DNA of 15,523 nt from Syntrophaceae bacterium UBA6112 (lineage in GTDB: Bacteria; Desulfobacterota; Syntrophia; Syntrophales; UBA5619). Below are positions 7,019-13,728 of the stretch, piece after piece (the stretch's first letter is position 1; the number at the start of each line of letters is the position of its first letter). The position numbers were made by a program, and so were the translations under genes. Under the pieces are notes generated by a model. That model ran no database searches. It saw only the letters and a list, made by a program, of their open reading frames with translations, and was not told where the DNA came from. The stretch is taken from contig DIWG01000022.1 in assembly GCA_002423465.1 (NCBI GenBank), positions 41,833-57,355 of the forward strand, read 5' to 3'.

Positions 7019-8251
7019 GTGAACGAAACGCAGTGGCAAATTGAACAGGCCTGCCCCCAATGCGGGGCGCCGGTCACACTGGAGGAGACGGACCGGCTTC
7101 TCGCCTGCCCCTTCTGCCGGGTGAGGCTTTATCTCGCCCCGGAGCGAACCTTCCGCTACCTGATTCCACCGGCTTCCGGAGGGAAAGGCGAACTCTTCTA
7201 CATCCCCTACTGGCGCCTCCGAGGTTCTTGCTTCACCGTCGCCGCCCCCGGGATGACCAACCGCTTCGTCGATACACATGCTCTTGCCGCGGATATCCCG
7301 GATTTACCGCCTACCCTGGGTCTTCGGCCGCAGGTTCTCAAACTCCGCTTCGTTACCCCGGCCACGGAGGGAAAATTCCTCCCCGCAGACCGGACCGCCG
7401 AGCAGGCACTACCCGATCTGGGTAAGACACCGGGGGGCATTTTCTGCCGGATTTTTATCGGTGAAGCGGTCAGCCTGATTCATGCCCCGCTGCTTCTCCG
7501 GGGAGATACGCTCTACGACGCCATCCTGGGAAGAGCGGTTTCAACCGGCAATTTCGAGGATCTGGAACGTCCGCGCGCCTCGTCCTCCGCGCCGCCGGGT
7601 CAGGTCCATTTTATCCCGACCCTCTGCCCCGATTGCGGATGGGACATGGAAGGGGAAAGAGACTCGCTGGTTTTGCTTTGCCGGAACTGCAATTCGGCCT
7701 GGTCCTGTGCCGACCGGAACTTCGAAAAGGTGGCGTTCGCCTTGATGATTCCGCCGCCGGGATCGGAGGAGATCGCTATCCACCTCCCGTTCTGGCGGAT
7801 GAAGCCCCGATTCGAGGGGATCGATCTCGCCTCCTGGGCCGACCTGATCCGGATCGCAAACCTGCCGAAGGCGGTCACCCCCGCCTTGGAGGCGGCGCCT
7901 CTCTATTTCTGGTCGCCGGCCTTCAAGATCAACCCTGCCCTCTACGCCCGCTGGTCCCGTCAGATGACCATCTTCCGTCCGCTGGGCAGTGAGATCGATT
8001 GTCTCCCCGCCGGTTCCATCCATCCGGTCACTCTCCCTCCGGCCGAAGCGGCAGAAGGCATCATCATCAATCTCGCGCAGATGATCACGGATAGGCGAAA
8101 ACTCTATCCGAAACTTGCCGGCCTTCGGATCACGCTGGAAGAAGCCCGCCTGGAGTTCCACCCGTTTGTTCTCCATCACAATGAGTTCCTTCACGCCTCC
8201 CTTCGGGTCGTGATTGACCGAACCGCCCTCGCCTACGGCATCCGGATGTAA
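7019..8251 (+). CDS. Uncharacterised double zinc-ribbon protein (two ribbon + PYW modules)
   Basis: This 410-residue protein has no signal peptide or membrane helix and is not a named family to me. It contains two C4 zinc ribbons: C12/C15/C30/C33 (CPQCG...CPFCR) and C203/C206/C221/C224 (CPDCG...CRNCN). Each is followed about 28 residues later by an aromatic motif, IPYWRLRGS (62-70) and LPFWRMKPR (256-264), so the protein appears to be an internal duplication. The remainder is mixed alpha/beta without recognised catalytic motifs. I chose the GTG at 7019-7021, 1 bp after the SPFH stop; upstream in-frame ATGs would read through the SPFH gene in another frame. Tight coupling to the SPFH gene suggests a partner role. 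It is comparable with the zinc-ribbon protein YdjG that accompanies SPFH protein YdjI in Bacillus, but homology is not shown. The product could be a protein- or nucleic-acid-binding adaptor. Confidence 0.8.
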   Translation: MNETQWQIEQACPQCGAPVTLEETDRLLACPFCRVRLYLAPERTFRYLIPPASGGKGELFYIPYWRLRGSCFTVAAPGMTNRFVDTHALAADIPDLPPTLGLRPQVLKLRFVTPATEGKFLPADRTAEQALPDLGKTPGGIFCRIFIGEAVSLIHAPLLLRGDTLYDAILGRAVSTGNFEDLERPRASSSAPPGQVHFIPTLCPDCGWDMEGERDSLVLLCRNCNSAWSCADRNFEKVAFALMIPPPGSEEIAIHLPFWRMKPRFEGIDLASWADLIRIANLPKAVTPALEAAPLYFWSPAFKINPALYARWSRQMTIFRPLGSEIDCLPAGSIHPVTLPPAEAAEGIIINLAQMITDRRKLYPKLAGLRITLEEARLEFHPFVLHHNEFLHASLRVVIDRTALAYGIRM

Positions 8252-8270
8252 CGAACCCTTCTCCATAAAG

Positions 8271-8308
8271 AATGATTGTCATTGCAGACCCCGTTTCTTT
8301 CAATCATT
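8271..8308. repeat. Inverted repeat AATGATTG-N22-CAATCATT in intergenic region
   Basis: Two exact 8-bp arms (8271-8278 and 8301-8308) flank 22 bp between the zinc-ribbon gene and the ABC transporter gene. Within the left part, AATGATTGTCATT (8271-8283) matches the Fur-box core AATGATAATCATT at 11 of 13 positions. The spacing is too wide for a simple terminator and there is no T-run. It could be a regulator site for the transporter, but the distance to the likely promoter is considerable. Confidence 0.3.
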
Positions 8309-8356
8309 ACAAAATGAACGCATCGCGAGGGAAAGGGCGGATGGCGAAAAATTCCC

Positions 8357-8385
8357 TTGTCAGGAATGACCGAATCGATTAGAAA
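8357..8385 (+). promoter_or_regulatory. Possible promoter of the ABC transporter gene
   Basis: TTGTCA (8357-8362), a 17-nt spacer and TAGAAA (8380-8385) match the sigma70 consensus at 5 of 6 and 4 of 6 positions. A short inverted repeat ATTCC-N7-GGAAT (8351-8367) overlaps the -35. A second weaker candidate is TTGTCA (8276-8281) with TTCAAT (8299-8304). The 208-bp gap (8252-8459) holds no gene that I can support. Confidence 0.35.
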
Positions 8386-8459
8386 ATACCGCTTTCGCAA
8401 CGCTTCCGGAAACGAAAAAAGGAATGGCAGAACGAATGATATCAGGAGAGGTCGGCGGA

Positions 8460-10193
8460 ATGAAAAAATTTGACAGGGAGTTCTTCCGGGGTTTCTGGGC
8501 GCTGGTTGCCCCTTACTGGTCGTCCGAACAGAAATGGGCGGCCTGGGGCCTGCTCGGCGTCGTCGTCGGCCTCAATCTGGGCCTCGTTTACATCAGCGTT
8601 GTCTTCAATCGCTGGATGAACGGCTTCTACAACGCCATCCAGGCTCTCGACAAGGCAAAGTTCGTCACATCCCTGTACGACTTCATCTGGATTGCCGGCG
8701 CCTTCATCGCCGTCGCCGTCTACATGCTCTACCTGAGCCAGATGCTCCAGATCCGCTGGCGGACCTGGCTGACGGAGCAATACCTGGACAAATGGCTGGC
8801 CCGCCAGACCTACTACCGCATCCAGGTCTTTGAACGGACCACGGACAACCCCGACCAGCGGATCAGCGAGGATATCAACGCGTTGGTGAACCTGACCCTG
8901 AATCTGGGTCTGGGTCTCCTCCGGGCGGTGGTGAGCCTGGCTTCCTTCGTCTTCATCCTCTGGGGGATCTCCGGCCCCCTGACGATCCCGCTGGGCGACA
9001 TGGGCGAACTGGTCGTTCCCGGGTACATGGTCTGGGCGGCGATTCTCTACGCCGTCGGCGGCACCTGGCTGACCATGCGCGTCGGCAGTCCGCTGGTCGG
9101 CCTGAATTTCAACCAGCAGAGACTGGAGGCGGATTTCCGATACAGCCTCGTCCGGCTGCGGGAAAACAGCGAAAGCGTGGCCATCTACGGGGGCGAGGCG
9201 CGGGAAAAAGCGGGCTTCATGCAGCGGTTCATGGCCCTCGTGGGCAACTTCCGCCGGATCATGCTCCGGCAGAAGCGCCTGACCTGGCTGACGAGCAGCT
9301 ACAACCAGTTGTCCGTCGTATTCCCTCTCCTGGTCGCGTCACCCCGTTTCTTTGCCGGCCAGATCCAGCTCGGCGGCCTGATGCAGATCGCCAATGCCTT
9401 CGGCGAAGTCCATCGGGCGCTTTCGTTCATCGTGGACAGCTTCGTGGGGATCGCCGAGTGGAAGGCCGTCGTGGAGCGCCTCATTGGATTTGCAGAGACG
9501 ATGCGGCGTGTGGATTCCTTGCGGGCATTGGAGAAGATCCGAATGACCCATTCCCGGGATGGAAAAGTCGAATTGAATCAACTGAATGTGCAATTGCCCA
9601 ACGGGAGGTTCCTCTCCCGGGATATCAACCTCTGCCTGAAACCGGGCGATTCGCTGGTCGTGACCGGCCCATCAGGGTGCGGGAAGAGCACCCTTCTGAG
9701 GGTGTTGGCGAACATCTGGCCATACGGTGAGGGAGAGGTCTGCATCCCCGGCGCCAAGGAGATGATGTTCCTGTCCCAGAAGCCCTATCTGCCCCTGGGG
9801 AGTTTGCGCGAGGCCCTCTTCTATCCTACAAATGTCGGAAACAACGACACAGCGGTCCAGGAAATTATGGAGTTGTGCGGTCTTTCCCATCTTCGGGACC
9901 ACATAGACGAGGAGGGCAACTGGTCCCAGACCCTCTCCCCGGGGGAACAGCAGCGGATCGCCTTCGCCCGGATCCTTTTTTTGAAACCGACCCACGTCTT
10001 TCTGGATGAAGCTTCGGCATCACTCGATGAAACGACGGAAGCGAGGCTCTATGGAATGCTGAAGGATCGCCTTCCGCAATCGATCCTGGTCAGCGTCGGA
10101 CACCGCAGCTCCATACTGAAATGGCATAGCCTGCACCTCGCGCTGAAGAGCGATGGGTCGTGGCAGTTCCGGAAGATGGCGGCGGCATTGTAA
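8460..10193 (+). CDS. SbmA/BacA/YddA-like ABC transporter (fused permease-ATPase)
   Basis: This 577-residue half-transporter fuses an N-terminal membrane domain to a C-terminal ABC ATPase and would act as a dimer in the inner membrane. The membrane domain (~1-345) begins with FFRGFWALVAPYWSSEQKW (8-26), the start typical of COG4178 proteins, and has about six hydrophobic segments (near 28-48, 74-95, 147-170, 188-207, 283-300 and 315-332). The ATPase is complete: Walker A GPSGCGKST (403-411), signature LSPGEQQRI (492-500), Walker B THVFLDEAS (511-519) and switch H548. Family members move peptides, bleomycin-like compounds or cobalamin; the substrate here is unknown. I chose the ATG at 8460 because AGGAGAGG (8444-8451) stands 8 nt upstream. 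The in-frame ATG at 8424 has a misplaced Shine-Dalgarno and would add 12 unconserved residues. Confidence 0.88.
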   Translation: MKKFDREFFRGFWALVAPYWSSEQKWAAWGLLGVVVGLNLGLVYISVVFNRWMNGFYNAIQALDKAKFVTSLYDFIWIAGAFIAVAVYMLYLSQMLQIRWRTWLTEQYLDKWLARQTYYRIQVFERTTDNPDQRISEDINALVNLTLNLGLGLLRAVVSLASFVFILWGISGPLTIPLGDMGELVVPGYMVWAAILYAVGGTWLTMRVGSPLVGLNFNQQRLEADFRYSLVRLRENSESVAIYGGEAREKAGFMQRFMALVGNFRRIMLRQKRLTWLTSSYNQLSVVFPLLVASPRFFAGQIQLGGLMQIANAFGEVHRALSFIVDSFVGIAEWKAVVERLIGFAETMRRVDSLRALEKIRMTHSRDGKVELNQLNVQLPNGRFLSRDINLCLKPGDSLVVTGPSGCGKSTLLRVLANIWPYGEGEVCIPGAKEMMFLSQKPYLPLGSLREALFYPTNVGNNDTAVQEIMELCGLSHLRDHIDEEGNWSQTLSPGEQQRIAFARILFLKPTHVFLDEASASLDETTEARLYGMLKDRLPQSILVSVGHRSSILKWHSLHLALKSDGSWQFRKMAAAL

Positions 10194-10227
10194 ATACCCT
10201 GCGAAAGCCGCGAGGTCCCCCTGTGGC

Positions 10228-10249
10228 GACCGAAGCTTCCCGGTCTTTT
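10228..10249 (+). terminator. Weak intrinsic terminator after ABC transporter gene
   Basis: GACCG (10228-10232) pairs with CGGTC (10241-10245) across an 8-nt loop and is followed by TTTT (10246-10249). The stem is short, so termination would be partial. It lies between the transporter stop and the next promoter. Confidence 0.35.
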
Positions 10250-10261
10250 GCATCATTGGGG

Positions 10262-10290
10262 TTTCCCTTTTCCGGGAAATTGGATATAAT
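10262..10290 (+). promoter_or_regulatory. Promoter of the DUF169-dehydrogenase pair, with inverted repeat
   Basis: A perfect -10 box TATAAT (10285-10290) puts the start near 10297, ~36 nt before the ATG. The -35 position holds TTTCCC (10262-10267), a poor match. This hexamer is the left arm of an inverted repeat TTTCCC-N6-GGGAAA (10262-10279) that fills the -35 to spacer region. A poor -35 with a symmetrical site over it would fit an activator-dependent promoter or a repressor site. Confidence 0.5.
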
Positions 10291-10332
10291 CCTTTCGAAA
10301 ACTTGAATTTCAGACCGATCAGGAGGGCCTTC

Positions 10333-11181
10333 ATGGAAAGCAGCATCGCGCAAGCCATTGAGACAAAGCATTCCCCCATCGCCCTGCTCTGGACGGACGA
10401 AAAACCCGCAGGGGCGATGCAGTTCCTGGAGGGCAAATGGGGCTGCGTGATGTGGCTCGCCGCCGCCGCCGCCAAGGGAAGGCCCGCCGTCTGCGATGCG
10501 GCGACTTTCGGTTGCGTCGGCGGCGGCGTCGGGATGGGCTTCGGAGATTGTTATAAGAGTTTCCCCGGCAGCGAGGAGGGATTCTGCCACTTCCTCTCCT
10601 CCGGCAGCGAGGGATGGGCGGAAGGCCCTGCCGTGGCCGAGATGGTCAAACCCTTCCTGCGGGGCGAAGCCTACGACAACTTCATCCATGGCGAGCGTTA
10701 CATCCGTTCGCCGGAATTGGTGAAGCGCTTCCTCAAGGCGCTTCCCATCACGCAGATCCCGAAGCGCTACGTCGTCTTCCGGCCGCTCGCCGATATCGAT
10801 CCCAAAAACGAGACGCCACAGACAGTGATCTTCTTCGCCGACCCGGACGAGCTGTCGGCACTCGTCGTCCTGGCCAACTACAGCCGGGGCGACAACGAAA
10901 ACGTGATCATCCCCTACGCCGCCGGCTGCCAGACGATCGGCATCTACCCCTACCGCGAGGCAAAATCCGACCGACCCCGGGCCGTCGTGGGGCTGACCGA
11001 CCTTTCGGCGCGGGTCTGCATCCGCAAGCAACTCGGCGACAACCTCCTCAGTTTCGCCATGCCGTTTGCCCTGTTCCGGGAGATGGAGACGAACGTGGAG
11101 GGATCGTTCCTCCAACGCCACACCTGGCGGGAACTTCTCACGGCGAAACGGTCGGAACGGGAAAAGGAGAAAAAACGATGA
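10333..11181 (+). CDS. DUF169 family protein
   Basis: This 282-residue soluble protein belongs to the DUF169 family, whose biochemical role is unknown to me. Seven cysteines stand out: C38 in KWGCVMW, C54 and C61 (CDAATFGC), C73, C85, C199 (YAAGCQ) and C229. A glycine-rich CVGGGVGMGFG segment spans 61-71, and the C-terminal half has the family's GC...RAVVGLTDLSAR pattern (198-227). Clustered Cys and Gly could point to a metal, Fe-S or cofactor site, but that is only inference. The last ~12 residues are highly charged. The ATG at 10333 follows AGGAGGG (10321-10327) with 5-nt spacing. The stop overlaps the start of the dehydrogenase gene (ATGA), so the two are co-translated and probably share a pathway. 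Confidence 0.82.
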   Translation: MESSIAQAIETKHSPIALLWTDEKPAGAMQFLEGKWGCVMWLAAAAAKGRPAVCDAATFGCVGGGVGMGFGDCYKSFPGSEEGFCHFLSSGSEGWAEGPAVAEMVKPFLRGEAYDNFIHGERYIRSPELVKRFLKALPITQIPKRYVVFRPLADIDPKNETPQTVIFFADPDELSALVVLANYSRGDNENVIIPYAAGCQTIGIYPYREAKSDRPRAVVGLTDLSARVCIRKQLGDNLLSFAMPFALFREMETNVEGSFLQRHTWRELLTAKRSEREKEKKR

Positions 11182-12167
11182 AAACAAAAAGCGCCTGTCT
11201 CACAGGTGTAGATCAGATCGAAGCCAGACAAAGGGAGCTCGCCGTCGGACCGGACGAGGTCCTGGTCAAGACCCACTTGGCCGGAATCTGCGGCCAGGAT
11301 AAGAACCTCTACCACGGGATCATCCCCCCCTCCGGCGGCCTGAATACGGAGATGCGCACCGCCTTTGCCTACCCCTATTTTCTGGGGCACGAAGGGGGCG
11401 GCACGGTCGTGGCCGTGGGCGGGCAGGTCCGCGGCCTTTCCGTGGGCGACCGGGTGATCTCCTTCGGTTGGATCGAGACGCTCTCGGAGTTTTTCAAAGG
11501 CAAGGAGGAAGACCTGCAGAAGGTCCCGGAAGGTATGGATATGGACCTGGCCTCTCTCGGCGAGCCGATCGGCTGCGCGGTCTTCTCGGGGTTGATGTCC
11601 AGAATCCAGTTCGGTGATGTCGTCGCCGTTTTCGGGATGGGTTTCGCCGGCCAGATCATGGCCCAGGTCGCCAAAGCCAAGGGGGCCTGGAAGGTGATCG
11701 GCGTCGACGTGGTGGACGGAAAGCTGGAACTCGCCAAAAAACTCGGCCTCGACCATGCCGTCAACGGGGCGAAGGAAGACCCCCTGCAGGCGGTGATGGC
11801 GTTCACGCACGGCCTCGGGGCCGACGTCGTCGTCGACATGGCCGGCTCGGCCGATTCCGTGAACCTCTGCACCGCCGCGGTCAAACACAATGGGATCATG
11901 GTCTTCTATAGCTGGATCACCCAGGACATCACCGTGAACATCTCCCGCTGGCACAACAACAGCCTGGAAGTGATCAACACGGGCCTCGTCCACCACGGGA
12001 TCATGCAGCGGACCCTCTGGACGCCGCTCGCCCTGCGGCCGGTCATGCAGGGCCAGTTGCAGCTCGAGCCTCTGATCACCCACCGGTTCCCGATCTCGCG
12101 GGTCGCGGAGGCTTTCGCCGTCGCCGCCAACGACCCCGCCGCGATCAAGGTCGTAATCGACTTTTAG
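11178..12167 (+). CDS. Zinc-dependent medium-chain dehydrogenase (MDR; threonine/sorbitol dehydrogenase-like)
   Basis: This 329-residue protein is a cytosolic NAD(P)-dependent alcohol/polyol dehydrogenase of COG1063 type. The catalytic zinc ligands are visible: C38 in AGICGQD, H71-E72 in GHEGGG, and E129 in GEPIGC. The Rossmann glycine motif is GMGFAG (153-158), and D177 ending strand beta-2 (VIGVD) favours NAD over NADP. The four-cysteine structural zinc lobe is missing; the segment around 95-115 (SFGWIETLSEFFKG) has none of those cysteines, and the protein is somewhat shorter than typical 340-350-residue members. The ATG at 11178 has AAGGAGA 8 nt upstream and overlaps the DUF169 stop. The substrate is not determinable; the partner DUF169 gene hints at a specialised oxidation step. 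Confidence 0.88.
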   Translation: MKTKSACLTGVDQIEARQRELAVGPDEVLVKTHLAGICGQDKNLYHGIIPPSGGLNTEMRTAFAYPYFLGHEGGGTVVAVGGQVRGLSVGDRVISFGWIETLSEFFKGKEEDLQKVPEGMDMDLASLGEPIGCAVFSGLMSRIQFGDVVAVFGMGFAGQIMAQVAKAKGAWKVIGVDVVDGKLELAKKLGLDHAVNGAKEDPLQAVMAFTHGLGADVVVDMAGSADSVNLCTAAVKHNGIMVFYSWITQDITVNISRWHNNSLEVINTGLVHHGIMQRTLWTPLALRPVMQGQLQLEPLITHRFPISRVAEAFAVAANDPAAIKVVIDF

Positions 12168-12192
12168 GGTGGGGTGTTGAAAACACCTCACC
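12168..12192 (+). terminator. Hairpin directly after dehydrogenase stop codon
   Basis: GGTGGGGTGTT (12168-12178), loop GAA, and AACACCTCACC (12182-12192) make an 11-bp stem with one G-U pair that begins on the base after the TAG stop. No T-run follows on either strand, so it is more likely an mRNA 3'-end or stability structure, or one part of a composite terminator with the following repeat, than a standalone terminator. Confidence 0.45.
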
Positions 12193-12201
12193 GGACAGGA
12201 A

Positions 12202-12323
12202 AGGCTGTTCAAAAATGGTCGGATGCAAGGCGCGCAAAAACCGAAGAGCGAGGCGTATATCGAAATACGCTGAGCGATGAGGTTTGCAGCGCAACGCAGC
12301 AGATGAGCGTTTTTCAACGGCCT
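12202..12323. repeat. ~122-bp imperfect inverted repeat (deltaproteobacterial intergenic repeat type)
   Basis: The element fills the convergent gap between the dehydrogenase and DUF4129 genes. Its ends are inverted copies: AGGCTGTTCAAAAATGG on the left and, read on the other strand, AGGCCGTTGAAAAACGC from the right end. The centre (GCGAGGCGTAT / AATACGCTGAGC) also pairs, giving long imperfect arms. The wording (GGTCGGATGCAAGGCGCGC ... GCGCAACGCAGCAGATGAG) matches, from memory, a dispersed repeat common between genes in Deltaproteobacteria. Each strand ends its right arm with a run of T (TTTTTCAAC on plus, TTTTTGAAC on minus), so it may serve as a two-way terminator. It ends 1 bp before the DUF4129 stop codon. 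Confidence 0.7.
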
Positions 12324-12324
12324 G

Positions 12325-13728
12325 TCAGCGGGAGCCGGCGAACCAGCTCTTGAGACGCGCGGGCCAGCGCAGGGGGCTCCGCAGGAACTGCCATGCGGTG
12401 TTCGCCGCCGCCAGGCTCTTGCCGTCCAGGACCGTCTCGCCGTAGACCTCCCGGTTGTAGGCGCCGATGATGAGATCGACAGGCGGTTTCAAGGCAGGGA
12501 AACGGCCGTTCAAACGCGTCCCGAACTCAAGGGGCGTCTCACCGCGATCGTTCTGAAAACCGCTGCGTCCGGCCCATGCCAGGAGTGCGCCGTAGAGTTC
12601 GGCCGCCTGGGGATAGCCCATGACGCCGTGAAAAATCTTCCTCCGAAGACCGGCCCAGAAAGCCCGCAGCGCCGCGAACCGCGCCGAAATCGGCGTCGCC
12701 CGGCGACCGCCCCCCTCGGTCCGGGAGAGAAGCCATTTCACAATAAAATAAAGAACGACGGCAGAGCCGACGACCAGTACGAGCAGCATCAGCCCCCAGA
12801 GCCCCCAGCCCAAGATCTTTTCCAGCCACGCCATCCACCAACTGGGCGTCTGCGGCACGATCTTGTCCAGATCTGCCAGAGGGGAGGAGGAGTTCATCGC
12901 AACCTCGGCAGGACGATTGCCGTGCGGTCCGAAGATAAAGCGCAGGATGGCGATCAATACCGGGACGAGCGGCCGGCCGGCCGCCGTGAGTGCGCGGTAT
13001 CCCACCTGCGCGGCCGCGGTCAGGCCGGGCAGGAAAAAGAGCAGCAGCCCTCCGGTGCCGAGAAGCACCGCCGCGAAAAAGCTCAGGATGACGCCGATCC
13101 CCCGGAACCCGGGGAGAAAGGCTTTCGTAGCGGCGCGGCCCCGCATACGGGCGATGCCGATCGACAGAAGGCCGAACAGGAAGAAGGGAAAAACGAAGAG
13201 GAGAGAGAGGGAATCCTCCGCCATCGCTTCCCCTTTGGTCAGGGCAACGAGTTTGATGATGAAGAGGGCAAAAAAGGCGCCGAGGCCGAGATCGAAGCGG
13301 TTGCAGGTGTGGAAATATCCCGTGTGCCTGCGGGCAAAAGCCACCCCCAATGCGCACAGGATCAGGATCAGCAGGAGATTCATCGAAAGGATGAGCCCTT
13401 CCGACAGATCCTGCGGACCCTCCCAAAACGCAGCGAGCCAGCCGCCCTGCAAAAGCGGATACGAATCGTAATAGATCCCATGGATCAGCAGCAAAGCGGC
13501 GCAGATCAAGCCGAGCATCCAGATCACCAGGACGCTCACGATCCGCCATCCCTTCCCCGTCGAGAAGCGGCCCACGAAAGCGGCCAGGGCAAAGGCGGCG
13601 ACGGTCTCGAAAAACGGGAAAGGGCGATGCATGGTCATCAGCGACAGGAACATGGCCCAGCCCAGAAACCAGCTCAGCTCCATGGCGCCGTTGGTGAGAT
13701 ACCAGAGCATCCCCTTGCGCGTAGCCAT
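12325..13728 (-). CDS. Multi-TM protein with C-terminal DUF4129 domain
   Basis: This 467-residue inner-membrane protein has about eight hydrophobic helices (near 17-33, 37-53, 61-83, 111-131, 147-163, 173-193, 211-235 and 309-334). A cytoplasmic tail (375-432) carries the DUF4129 pattern: AAELYGALLAWAGRSGF (375-391), GETPLEFGTRLNGRFP (396-411) and IGAYNREVYGE (421-431). Related proteins in MoxR-DUF58 operons often have a transglutaminase-like domain between the helices and DUF4129 (TgpA type). Here no Cys-His-Asp transglutaminase core is present; the 270-308 loop is too short to hold one. The ATG at 13726-13728 overlaps the DUF58 stop by one base (TGATG), so it is translationally coupled. It is the last gene of the operon and its biochemical role is unknown. 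Confidence 0.8.
   Translation of the reverse strand: MATRKGMLWYLTNGAMELSWFLGWAMFLSLMTMHRPFPFFETVAAFALAAFVGRFSTGKGWRIVSVLVIWMLGLICAALLLIHGIYYDSYPLLQGGWLAAFWEGPQDLSEGLILSMNLLLILILCALGVAFARRHTGYFHTCNRFDLGLGAFFALFIIKLVALTKGEAMAEDSLSLLFVFPFFLFGLLSIGIARMRGRAATKAFLPGFRGIGVILSFFAAVLLGTGGLLLFFLPGLTAAAQVGYRALTAAGRPLVPVLIAILRFIFGPHGNRPAEVAMNSSSPLADLDKIVPQTPSWWMAWLEKILGWGLWGLMLLVLVVGSAVVLYFIVKWLLSRTEGGGRRATPISARFAALRAFWAGLRRKIFHGVMGYPQAAELYGALLAWAGRSGFQNDRGETPLEFGTRLNGRFPALKPPVDLIIGAYNREVYGETVLDGKSLAAANTAWQFLRSPLRWPARLKSWFAGSR

Noticed and set aside
5908..7077. 389-codon minus-strand frame opposite the SPFH gene
   Set aside because: It is a shadow of the well-conserved SPFH coding frame. Its QGVPA stretch only mirrors the palindrome at 6982-7014.
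10614..11177. 188-codon N-terminal extension of the dehydrogenase frame
   Set aside because: It overlaps the DUF169 gene in another frame. The ATG at 11178 has a proper Shine-Dalgarno and starts at the family's usual N-terminus.
10950..12317. 455-codon minus-strand frame opposite the dehydrogenase
   Set aside because: It is antisense to a complete MDR enzyme, with low-complexity Asp/Gly/His-rich composition typical of a shadow frame.
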